Shown here one piece after another: positions 50,639 to 61,579 of a stretch of DNA of 64,000 nt. The notes beneath the pieces are model-generated. The model saw nothing but the letters and a program-made list of their open reading frames with translations. It made no database searches and was not told the DNA's origin. Source of the DNA: Calliopsis andreniformis (taxonomy: Eukaryota; Arthropoda; Insecta; Hymenoptera; Andrenidae); contig NW_027480507.1 in assembly GCF_051401765.1 (NCBI RefSeq), positions 1,426,001-1,490,000 on the forward strand. The letters run 5' to 3'. A program made the translations under genes and the position numbers. Position 1 is the stretch's first letter, and every line of letters begins with the position of its first letter.

Positions 50639-51311
50639 TCAATCCTCAATCCTCAATCCTCAATCCTCAATCGTCAATCTTCAATCCTCTATACGCAATC
50701 TTCAATCCTCCATCCTCAACACTCAATCCTCAATCCTCATTCTTCAAACCTCAATACCCAATCCTCAATCTTCAATCCTCAACACTCAATCCTCAATTCT
50801 CAATCCTCAATCCTCAGACTTCAGTCCTCAAACCTCAATCCTCAACCCTCAGCCCTCATCGTCAATCCTCAATCCTCAGTCCTCAATCCTCAATCTTCAA
50901 TACCCAATACTCAATCTTCAGCCCTCTGTCCTCAATTCTCAATCCTCAATCCTCAATCCTCAATCCTCAATCCTCAATCGTCAGTCTTCAATCCTCAATA
51001 CTCAGTCTTCAATCCTCAATCCTCAATCCTCAATCCTCAATCCTCATTCTTCAATCCTCAATACCCAATCCTCAATCTTCAATCCTCAATCCTCAATCCT
51101 CAATTCTCAATCCTCAATCCTCAATCTTCAATCCTCATTCTTCAATCCTCAATACCCAATACTCAATCTTCAATCCTCAATCCTCAATCCTCAATACTCA
51201 GACCTCAATCCTCAGTCCTCAGTCCTCAAACCTCAATCCTCAACCCTCAGCCCTCATCGTCAATCCTCAATCCTCAGTCCTCAATCCTCAATCTTCAATC
51301 CTCAATACTAA

Positions 51312-52126
51312 TTCTTCAATCCTCAATCCTCAATACTCAATCCTCAATCCTCAATCCTCAATCGCCAGTCTTCAATCCACAATACTCAATCTTCAATCCT
51401 CAATCCTCAATCCTCAATCCTCAATCCTCATTCTTCTATCCTCAATACCCAATCCTCAGTCTTCAATCCTGAATCCTCAATTCTCAATTCTCAATCCCCA
51501 ATCCTCAATCTTCAATCCTCATTCTTCAATCCTCAATACCCAATCCTCAGTCTTCAATCCTGAATCCTCAATTCTCAATCCTCAATCCTCAATCCTCAAT
51601 CATCAATCCTCAATCTTCAGTCCCCAAACCTCAATCCTCAATCTTCAATCCTCAATACTCAATCTTCAATCCTCAATCCTCAATACTCAATCCTCTATCC
51701 TCAATCCTCAATCGCCAGTCTTCGATCCACAATACTCAATCTTCAATCCTCAATCCTCAATCCTCACTCCTCAATCCTCATTCTTCCATCCTCAATACCC
51801 AATCCTCAGTCTTCAATCCTCAATCCTCAATTCTCAATTCTCAATCCTCAGTCCTCGATCCTCATCCCTCAAACATCAATACACAACCCTCAGTCCTCGT
51901 CCTCAGTCCACAACCCTCAATCCTCAATACTCAATTTTCAATCATCAATATAGAATCTTCAGTCCTCAATCCTCAATACTCAATCCTCAATCCTCAATCC
52001 TCAATGTTCAATCCAGAATACCCAATCCTCAATCTTCAATCCTCAATCCTCAATCCTCAATCCTCAAACCTCAGTCCTCAGTCCTCAAACCTCAATCCTG
52101 AATCCTCAATCCTGAATCCTCAGTCT
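51312..52126 (+). repeat. Left-edge-like module before a C anchor, second copy
   Basis: Offset 5380 from 45932-46746. The one difference I noticed is CGCCAGTC near 51363 (the other copy has CGCCAGCC); the T form also appears at bases 480-490, so it is probably ancestral. Confidence 0.77.
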
Positions 52127-52294
52127 TCGGCCCTCAGTCCTCAACAATCAATTGTCAACTCTCAATCCTCAGTAGAATATCCTCAGTTCAGAGATTTCAA
52201 TATCCAATACAGAATCTGCAATCTTCAAATCTCTATCCACAAACATCAATTCTCATCACTCAACCCTCAACACTCAGTCCCATATCCTCAATAT
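52127..52294 (+). repeat. Anchor 32, class C (24 heptads)
   Basis: Partner of anchor 28, including the extra CATATCC heptad. Confidence 0.88.
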
Positions 52295-52469
52295 TCAATC
52301 CTCAATCCTCAATCCTCAATCCTCAATCCTCGATATTCAATCCTCAATACTCAATGCTCAATCCTCAATCCTCAATCCTCAGCCTTCAATCCTCAATACT
52401 CAATCTTCAATCCTCAATCCTCAGTCCTCAAACCTCAATTCTGAATCCTCAATCCTGAATTCTCAATCT

Positions 52470-52630
52470 AGGGCCCTCAGTCCTCAACAATCAGTTGTTA
52501 ATACTCAATCCTCAATAGAATATCCTCAATTCACAGTTTTCAATACTCAATACTCAATCTGCAATCTTCAAACCTCTATCCACAAACATCAATTCTCATC
52601 ACTCAACCCTCAACACTCAGTCCTCAATAT
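52470..52630 (+). repeat. Anchor 33, class B
   Basis: Partner of anchor 29 with the shared GTTGTTAATAC and intact GGGCCC. The next anchor follows after 700 bp here instead of 832 because of the 132-bp deletion. Confidence 0.9.
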
Positions 52631-53169
52631 TCAATCCTCAATCCTCAATCCTCAATCCTCAATCCTCAATCGTCAATCTTCAATCCTCAATACGCAATCT
52701 TCAATCCTCAATCCTCAATCCTCAAGCCTCAATCCTCATTCTTCAATCCTCAATACCCAATCCTCAATTTTCAATCCTCAACCCTCAATCCTCAATTCTC
52801 AATCCTCAATCCTCAATCTTCAATCCTCATTCTTCAATCCTCAATACCCAATACTAAATCTTCAATCCTCAATCCTCAATCCTCAATTCTCAATCCTCAA
52901 TCCTCAGTCTTCATTGTTCAATCCTCAATACTCAATCTGCAATCCTCAATCCTCAATCTTCAATCCTCTACCCTCAATCCTCAATACTCAAACTTCAATC
53001 CTCAATCCTCAGTCCTCAAACATCAATTCTGAATCCTCAATCCTGAATCCTCAATCTTCAATCCTCAATCGCCAATCCTCAATCTTCAATCCTCAATCCT
53101 CAATCCTCAATCCTCAATCCTCAGTCCTCAAACCTCAATTCTGAATCCTCAATCCTGAATTCTCAATCT

Positions 53170-53330
53170 ACGGCCCTCAGTCCTCAACAATCAGTTGTCA
53201 ATCCTCAATCCTCAATAGAATATCCTCAATTCACAGTTTTGAATACTCAATACTCAATCTGCAATCTTCAAACCTCTATCCCAAAACATCAATTCTCATC
53301 ACTCAACCCTCAACACTCAGTCCTCAATAT
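53170..53330 (+). repeat. Anchor 34, class A-K variant
   Basis: Reads CTATCCCAAAACATC where its partner, anchor 30, has CTATCCAAAAACATC: a single private A to C. The final heptad is followed by the usual TCAATCC. Confidence 0.9.
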
Positions 53331-54138
53331 TCAATCCTCAATCCTCAATCCTCAATCCTCAATCGTCAATCTTCAATCCTCAATCCTCAATCGTCAGTCT
53401 TCAATCCTCAACACTCAGTCTTCAATCCTCAATCCTCAACCCTGAATCCTCAATCCTCATTCATCAATCCTCAATACCCAATCCTCAGTCTTCAATCCTC
53501 CATCCTCAACACTCAATCCTCAATCCTCATTCTTCAAACCTCAATACCCAATCCTCAATCTTCAATCCTCACCACTCAATCCTCAATTCTCAATCCTCAA
53601 ACCTCAGTCTTCAGTCCTCAAACCTCAATCCTCAACCCTCAGCCCTCATCGTCAATGCTCAATCCTCAGTCCTCAATCCTCAATCTTCAGTCCCCAATAC
53701 TCAATCTTCAACCCTCTGTCCTGAATTCTCAATCCTCAATCCTCAATCCTCAATCCTCCATCCTCAATCCTCAATCCTCAATCGTCAGTCTTCAATCCTC
53801 AACACTCAGTCTTCAATCCTCAATCCTCAACCCTGAATCCTCAATCCTCATTCTTCAATCCTCAATACCCAATCCTCAATCTTCAATCCTCAATCCTCAA
53901 TCCTCAATTCCCAATCCTCCATCCTCAGTCCTCAGTGCTCAAACCTCTATCCTCAACCCTCAGCCCTCATCCTCAATCCTCAATCCTCAATCTTCAATCC
54001 TCAATCCGCAATCCTCAATATTCAATCATCAATCCTCAATCCTCAGTCCTCAAACCTCAACTCTGAATCCTCAATCCTGAATCCTCTATCTTCAATCCTC
54101 AATCCCCAATCCTCAAACTTCAATCCTCAATACTCAAT

Positions 54139-54878
54139 CTTCAATCATCAATCCTCAATCCTCAATCCTCAATCCTCAATCCTCAATCCTCAATCTTCAA
54201 TCCTCAATACTCAATCTGCAATTCTCAATCCTCAATCCTCAATCCTCAAACCTCATTCTTCAATCCTCAATACCGAATCCTCAATCTTCAATACTCATTC
54301 CTCAATCCTCAATTCTCAATCCTGAATCCTCAATCCTCACACTTCAAACATCAGTACTCAACCCACAGTCCTCGTCCTCAGTCCACAACCCTCAATCCTC
54401 AATCCTCAATCTTCAATCATCAATACTCAATCTTCAATCCTCAATCCTCAATACTCAATCCTCAATCCTCAATCCTCAGTCGCCTGTCTTCAATCCTCAA
54501 TACTCAATCTTCAATCATCAATCCTCAATCCTCAATCCTCAATCCTCAATCCTCAATCCTCAATCTTCAATCCTCAATACTCAATCTGCAATTCTCAATC
54601 CTCAATCCTCAATCCTCAAACCTCATTCTTCAATCCTCAATACCGAATCCTCAATCTTCAATACTCATTCCTCAATCCTCAATTCTCAATCCTGAATCCT
54701 CAATCCTCACACTTCAAACATCAGTACTCAACCCACAGTCCTCGTCCTCAGTCCACAACCCTCAATCCTCAATCCTCAATCTTCAATCATCAATACTCAA
54801 TCTTCAATCCTCAATCCTCAATACTCAATCCTCAATCCTCAATCCTCAGTCGCCTGTCTTCAATCCTCAATACTCAAT
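54139..54878 (+). repeat. 370-bp tandem duplication in 5-kb copy 2
   Basis: Units start at 54139 and 54509. The same structure exists in copy 1 at 48891, so the 370-bp event came before the 5-kb duplication. Both units have CAATACTCAATCTGC here. Confidence 0.87.
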
Positions 54879-55865
54879 CTTCAATCCGCAATCCTCAATC
54901 CTCAATCCTCAATCCTCATTCTTCAATCCTCAATACCCAATGCTCAATCTTCAATCCTCAATCCTCAATCCTCAATTCCCAGTCCTCAATCCTCTGTCCT
55001 CAGTCCTCACACCTCAATCCTCAACCATCAGCCCTCATCGTCAATCCTCAATCCTCAGTCCTCAATCCTCAACCTTCAATCCTCAATACTCAATCTTCAA
55101 TCCTCAATCCTCAATTCTCAATCCTCAATCCTCAATCCTCAATCCTCAATCCTCAATCCTCAATCGTCAGTCTTCAATCCTCAATACCCAATCTTCAATC
55201 CTCACTCCTCAATCCTCCATTCTCAATCCTCAATCCTCATTCTTCAATCCTCAATACCTAATCCTCAATCTTCAATCCTGAATCTTCAATCCTCAATTCT
55301 CAATCCTCATTCCTCAGTCCTCAGACCTCAAACCTCAATCCTCAACCCTCAGCCCTCACCCTCAATCCTCAATCCTCAATCTACAATCCTCAATACTCAA
55401 TCCTCAATACTCAATCTTCAATCCTCAATCCTCAGTCCTCAAACCTCAATTCTGAATCCTCAATCCTGCATCCTCAATCTTCAATCCTCAATCCCCAATC
55501 CTCAATCTTCAATCCTCAATCCTCAATCCTCAATCCTCAATCCTCAACCTTCAATCCTCAATACTCAATCTTCAATCCTCAATCCTCTATCTTCAATCCT
55601 CAATCCTCAATCCTCAAACCTCAATCTTCAATCCTCAATCCTCAATCTTCAATTCTCTATCCTCAATCCTCAATACTCAAACTTCAATCCTCAATCCTCA
55701 GTCCTCAAACTTCAATTCTGAATCCTCAATGCTGAATCCTCAATCTTCAATCGTCAATCGCCAATCCTCAATCTTCAATCCTCAATCCTCAATCCTCAAT
55801 CCTCAATCCTCAATCCTCAGTCCTCAAACCTCAATTCTGAATCCTCAATCCTGAATTCTCAATCT

Positions 55866-56026
55866 ACGGCCCTCAGTCCTCAACAATCAGTTGTCAATCC
55901 TCAATCCTCAATAGACTATCCTCAATTCACAGTTTTGAATACTCAATACTCAATCTGCAATCTTCAAACCTCTATACACAAACATCAATTCTCATCACTC
56001 AACCCTCAACACTCAGTCCTCAATAT
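55866..56026 (+). repeat. Anchor 35, class A-T
   Basis: CTATACACAAAC, with a private CAATAGACTATCC (usual CAATAGAATATCC). The upstream CTTCAATCGTCAATCGCC links it to anchor 23 (offset 16342). Confidence 0.9.
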
Positions 56027-56564
56027 TCAATCCTCAATCCTCAATCCTCATTCCTCAATCGTCAATCTTCAATCCTCTATACGCAATCTTCAATCCTCCA
56101 TCCTCAACACTCAATCCTCAATCCTCATTCTTCAAACCTCAATACCCAATCCTCAATCTTCAATCCTCAACACTCAATCCTCAATTCTCAATCCTCAATC
56201 CTCTGTCTTCAGTCCTCAAACCTCAATCCTCAACCCTCAGCCCTCATCGTCAATCCTCAATCCTCAGTCCTCAATCCTCAATCTTCAGTCCCCAATACTC
56301 AATCTTCAACCCTCTGTCCTCAATTCTCAATCCTCAATCCTCAATCCTCAATCCTCAATCCTCAATCCTCAATCGTCAATCCTCATTCTTCAATCCTCAA
56401 TACCCAATACTAAATCTTCAATCCTCAATCCTCAATCCTCAATTCTCAATCCTCCATCCTCAGTCCTCAGTTCTCAATCTTCAATCCTCAATACTCAATC
56501 TTCAATCCTCAATCCTCAGTCCTCAAACCTCAATTCTGAATCCTCAATCCTGAATTCTCAATCT

Positions 56565-56725
56565 ACGGCCCTCAGTCCTCAACAGTCAGTTGTCAATCCT
56601 CAATCCTCAACAGAATATCCTCAATTCACAGTTTTCAATACTCAATACTCAATATGCAATCTTCAAACCTCTATCCACAAACATCAATTCTCATCACTCA
56701 ACCCTCAACACTCAGTCCTCAATAT
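56565..56725 (+). repeat. Anchor 36, class A'
   Basis: CAACAGAATATCC and CAATATGCAATC, with a private CCTCAACAGTCAG (usual CAACAATCAG). Confidence 0.9.
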
Positions 56726-57126
56726 TCAATCCTCAATCCTCAATCCTCAATCCTCAATCCTCAATCGTCAATCTTCAATCCTCAATACGCAATCTTCAAT
56801 CCTCAATCATCAATCCTCAATCCTCAATCCTCATTCTTCAATCCTCAATACCCAATCCTCAATTTTCAATCCTCAACCCTCAATCCTCAATTCTCAATCC
56901 TCAATCCTCAATCTTCAATCCTCATTCTTCAATCCTCAATACCCAATACTAAATCTTCAATCCTCAATCCTCAATCCTCAATTCTCAATCCTCAATCCTC
57001 AGTCTTCAGTCCTCAAACCTCAATCCTCAACCCTCAGCCCTCATCGTCAATCCTCAATCCTCAGTCCTCAATCCTCAATCTTCAATACCCAATACTCAAT
57101 CTTCAGCCCTCTGTCCTCAATTCTCA

Positions 57127-58213
57127 GTCATCAAACCTCAATTCTGAATCCTCAATCCTGAATCCTCAATCTTCAATCCTCAATCCCCAATCCTCAATCT
57201 TCAATCCTCAATACTCAATCTTCAATCATCAATCCTCAATCCTCAATCCTCAATCCTCAATCCTCAATCCTCAATCTTCAATCCTCAATACTCAATCTGC
57301 AATTCTCAATCCTCAATCCTCAATCCTCAATCCTCAAACCTCATACTTCAACCCTCAATACCGAATCCTCAATCTTCAATACACAATCCCCAATCCTCAA
57401 TCGTCAGTCTTCAATCCTCAATACTCAGTCTTCAATCCTCAATCCTCAATCCTGAATCCTCAATCCTCATTCTACAATCCTCAATACCCAATCCTCAATC
57501 TTCAATCCTGAATCCTCGATCCTCAATTCTCAATCCTCCACCCTCAGTCCTCAGTCCTCAAACCTCTATCCTCAACCCTCAGCCCTCATCCTCAATCCTC
57601 AATCCTCAACCTTCAATCCTCAATCCGCAATGCTCAATATTCACTCATCAATGCTCAATCCTCAGTCCTCAAACCTCAATTCTGAATCCTCAATCCTGAA
57701 TCCTCAATCTTCAATCCTCAATCCCCAATCCTCAATCTTCAATCCTCAATACTCAATCTTCAATCATCAATCCTCAATCCTCAATCCTCAATCCTCAATC
57801 CTCGATCCTCAATCTTCAATCCTCAATACTCAATCTGCAATTCTCGATCCTCAATCCTCAATCCTCAAACCTCATACTTCAACCCTCAATACCGAATCCT
57901 CAATCTTCAATACACAATCCCCAATCCTCAATTCTCAATCCTGAATCCTCAATCCTCATACTTCAAACATCAATACTCAACCCTCAGTCCTCGTCCTCAA
58001 TCCACAACACTCAATCCTCAATCCTCAATCTTCAATCATCAATATTCAATATTCAATACTGAATCCTCAATCCTCAATCCTCATCCCTCAATCCTCAATG
58101 TTCAATCCTGAATACCCAATCCTCAATCTTCAATCCTCAATCCTCAATCCTCAATCCTCAATCCTCAGTCCTCAAACCTCAATCCTGAATCCTCAAACCT
58201 GAATCCTCAATCT
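57127..58213 (+). repeat. Module between A' and C anchors
   Basis: Resembles 41100-41470 (for example CAATATTCACTCATC at 41230 and 57635, offset 16405) with CTCGATCC, CATACTTCAACCC and CAATACCGAATCC. It then has a TCGTCC hexamer near 57985 and a CCTCATCCCTCAATCC run before the C anchor. Nothing but repeat units is visible. Confidence 0.72.
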
Positions 58214-58367
58214 TCGGCCCTCAGTCCTCAACAATCAATTGTCAATCCTCAATCCTCGGTAGCATATCCTCAGTTCAGAGTTTTCAATCTGCAATACAGA
58301 ATCTGCAATCTTCAAATCTCTATCCACAAACATCAATTCTCATCACTCAACCCTCAACAATCAGTCC
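58214..58367 (+). repeat. Anchor 37, class C (22 heptads)
   Basis: TCGGCCCTCAG, CAATTGTC, CGGTAGCATATCC, CAGTTCAGAG and CAATCTGCAATAC. It ends earlier than anchors 28 and 32, running from TCAGTCC straight into CCAATCC. Confidence 0.85.
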
Positions 58368-59330
58368 CCAATCCTCAATCTTCAATCCTCAATCCTCAAT
58401 CCTCAATCCTCAATCCTCAATGTTCAATCCTCAATACTCAATGCTCAATCCTCAATCCTCAATCCTCAACCCTCAATCTTCATTCCTCAATCCTCAATCC
58501 TCAATCTTCAATCCTCATTCTTCAATCCTCAATACCCAATCCTCAATCTTCAATCCTCAATCCTCAATCCTCAATTCTCAATCCTCAATCCTCAGTCTTC
58601 AGTCCTCAAACCTCAATCCTCAACCTCAGCCCTCATCGTCAATCCTCAATCCTCAGTCCTCAATCCTCAATCTTCAATACCCAATACTCAATCTTCAGCC
58701 CTCTGTCCTCAATCCTCAATCCTCAATCGTCAATCTTCAATCCTCAATACGCAATCTTCAATCCTCAATCCCCAATCCGCAATCCTCAATCCTCATTCTT
58801 CAATCCTCAAAACGCAATCCTCAATCTTCAATCCTCAATCCTCAATCCTCAATTCTCAATCCTCAATCCTCAATCTTCAATCCTCATTCTTCAATCCTCA
58901 ATACCCAATACTCAATCTTCAATCCTCAATCCTCAATCCTCAATTCTCAGTCCTCAATCCTCTGTCCTCAGTCCTCACACCTCAATCCTCAACCATCAGC
59001 CCACATCGTCAATCGTCAATCCTCAGTCCTCAATCCTCAATATTCAATCCTCAATACTCAATCTTCAATCCTCAATCCTCAATTCTCAATCCTCAATCCT
59101 CAATCCTCAATCCTCAATCCTCAATCCTCAATCGTCAGTCTTCAATCCTCAATACCCAATCTTCAATCCTCACTCCTCAATCCTCCATTCTCAATCCTCA
59201 ATCCTCATTCTTCAATCCTCAATACCTAATCCTCAATCTTCAATCCTGAATCCTCAATCCTCAATTCTCAATCCTCATTCCTCAGTCCTCAGACCTCAAA
59301 CCTCAATCCTCAAACCTGAATCCTCAATCT

Positions 59331-59484
59331 TCGGCCCTCAGTCCTCAACAATCAATTGTCAATCCTCAATCCTCGGTAGCATATCCTCAGTTCAGAGTTT
59401 TCAATCTGCAATACAGAATCTGCAATCTTCAAATCTCTATCCACAAACATCAATTCTCATCACTCAACCCTCAACACTCAGTCC
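59331..59484 (+). repeat. Anchor 38, class C (22 heptads)
   Basis: Tandem partner of anchor 37. It has CAACACTCAGTCC near its end, while anchor 37 has CAACAATCAGTCC. Confidence 0.85.
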
Positions 59485-59570
59485 CCAATCCTCAATCTTC
59501 AATCCTCAATCCTCAATCCTCAATCCTCAATCCTCAATGTTCAATCCTCAATACTCAATGCTCAATCCTC

Positions 59571-60170
59571 AATCCTCAATCCTCAACCCTCAATCTTCAT
59601 TCCTCAATCCTCAATCCTCAATCTTCAATCCTCATTCTTCAATCCTCAATACCCAATTCTCAATCTTCAATCCTCAATCCTCAATCCCCAAATCTGAATC
59701 CTCAATCCTCGATCCTCATCCCTCAAACATCAATACTCAACCCTCAGTCCTCGTCCTCAATCCACAGCCCTCAATCCTCAATCCTCAATCTTCAATCATC
59801 AATATACAATCTTCAGTCCTCAATCCTCAATACTCAATCCTCAATCCTCTATGTTCAACCCGCGATACACAATCCTCAATGTTCAATCCTCAATACTCAA
59901 TCCTCAATCCTCAATCCTCAATCCTCAATCATCAATCCTCAATCCTCAGTCCCCAAACCTCAATCCTCAATCTTCAATCCTCAATACTCATTCTTCAATC
60001 CTCAATCCTCAATACTCAATCCTCAATCCTCAATCCTCAATCGCCAATCTTCAATCCACAATACTCAATCTTCAATCCTCAATCCTCAATCCTCAATCCT
60101 CAATCCTCATTCTTCTATCCTCAATACCCAATCCTCAATCTTCAATCCTCAATCCTCAATCCTCAATTCT
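59571..60170 (+). repeat. Copy of the window's first 600 bases
   Basis: Begins with the same CAACCCTCAATCTTCATTCC run as bases 11-40. It carries CAACCCGCGATACAC (the left copy has GATACCC) and CAGTCCCCAAACC (59947), but CGCCAATC where the left copy has CGCCAGTC. It overlaps the end of the truncated 1117-bp unit. Confidence 0.82.
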
Positions 60171-61418
60171 CAATCCTCAATCCTCAGTCTTCAGTCCTCA
60201 AACCTCAATACTCAACCTCAGCCCTCATCGTCAATCCTCAATCCTCAGTCCTCAATCCTCAATCTTCAATACCCAATACTCAATCTTCAGCCCTCTGTCC
60301 TCAATCCTCAATCCTCAATCGTCAATCTTCAATCCTCAATACGCAATCTTCAATCCTCAATCCCCAATCCGCAATCCTCAATCCTCATTCTTCAATCCTC
60401 AAAACGCAATCCTCAATCTTCAATCCTCAATCCTCAATCCTCAATTCTCAATCCTCAATCCTCAATCTTCAATCCTCATTCTTCAATCCTCAATACCCAA
60501 TACTCAATCTTCAATCCTCAATCCTCAATCCTCAATTCTCAGTCCTCAATCCTCTGTCCTCAGTCCTCACACCTCAATCCTCAACCATCAGCCCTCATCG
60601 TCAATCGTCAATTCTCAGTCCTCAATCCTCAATCTTCAATCCTCAATACTCAATCTTCAATCCTCAATCCTCAATTCTCAATCCTCGATCCTCAATCCTC
60701 AATCCTCAATCCTCAATCCTCAATCGTCAGTCTTCAATCCTCAATACCCAATCTTCAATCCTCACTCCTCAATCCTCCATTCTCAATCCTCAATCCTCAT
60801 TCTTCAATCCTCAATACCTAATCCTCAATCTTCAATCCTGAATCCTCAATCCTCAATTCTCAATCCTCATTCCTCAGTCCTCAGACCTCAAACCTCAATC
60901 CTCAACCCTCAGCCCTCATCCTCAATCCTCAATCCTCAATCTACAATTCTCAATACTCAATTCTCAATACTCAATCTTCAATCCTCAATCCTCAGTCCTC
61001 AAACCTCAATTCTGAATCCTCAATCCTGCATCCTCAAGCTTCAATCCTCAATCCCCAATCCTCAATCTTCAATCCTCAATCCTCAATCCTCAATCCTCAA
61101 TCCTCAATCTTCAATCCTCAATACTCAATCTTCAATCCCCAATCCTCTATCCTCAGTCCTCAATCCTCAATACTCAAACCTCAATCTTCAATCCTCAATC
61201 CTCAATCTTCAATCCTCTATCCTCAATCCTCAATTCTCAAACTTCAATCCTCAATCCTCAGTACTCAAACTTCAATTCTGAATCCTCAATCCTGAATCCT
61301 CAATCTTCAATCCTCAATCGCCAATCCTCAATCTTCAATCCTCAATCCTCAATCCTCAATCCTCAATCCTCAGTCCTCAAACCTCAATTCTGAATCCTCA
61401 ATCCTGAATTCTCAATCT
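60171..61418 (+). repeat. A-T-upstream module
   Basis: Series with TCAACC and TCATCG hexamers, AAACGCAATCC, CACACC, ACTCCTCAATCCTCC, AATCTACAATTC and CCTGCATCC, ending at the A-T anchor 61419. It parallels 18660-19909 and 28030-29281 at lower identity. A private CATCCTCAAGCTTCAATCC near 61033 contains AAGCTT. Confidence 0.75.
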
Positions 61419-61579
61419 ACGGCCCTCAGTCCTCAACAATCGGTTGTCAATCCTCAATCCTCAATAGAATATCCTCAATTCACAGTTTTGAATACTCAAT
61501 ACTCAATCTGCAATCTTCAAACCTCTATACACAAACATCAATTCTCATCACTCAACCCTCAACACTCAGTCCTCAATAT
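61419..61579 (+). repeat. Anchor 39, class A-T
   Basis: CTATACACAAAC with CAATCGGTTGTC, the change otherwise found only in anchor 26 (44629). Downstream is a private CAATCGTAAATC, which adds a TAA. Confidence 0.9.

Larger units (their letters stand above)
50169..55037 (+). repeat. 5-kb segmental duplication, copy 2 (4869 bp)
   Basis: Tandem partner of 44789-49789. It has a 132-bp deletion at about 52910, where CAGTCTTCATTG joins what are 47530 and 47662 in copy 1. The lost piece is 18 heptads plus one TCATCG hexamer, so register is kept across the junction. Confidence 0.88.
55866..57126 (+). repeat. A-T/A' pair module, copy 4 of 4
   Basis: Offset 16342 from copy 3. Private bases are CCTCATTCCTCAATCG near 56047 and CCTCTGTCTTCAG near 56202. 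It breaks from copy 3 at about 57127, jumping to the CAGTCATCAAACC series that in copies 1 and 2 lies some 200-300 bp further on. Confidence 0.83.
58184..59690 (+). repeat. 1117-bp tandem duplication, second unit truncated
   Basis: Unit 1 is about 58184-59300 and unit 2 about 59301-59690. The C anchors start at 58214 and 59331, and GGTAGCATATCC repeats at the same 1117-bp step. 1117 is 160 heptads minus 3, matching the three hexamers I count in unit 1 (TCAACC and TCATCG near 58622, ACATCG near 58992). Unit 2 stops where the left-edge-like module begins. Confidence 0.84.
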
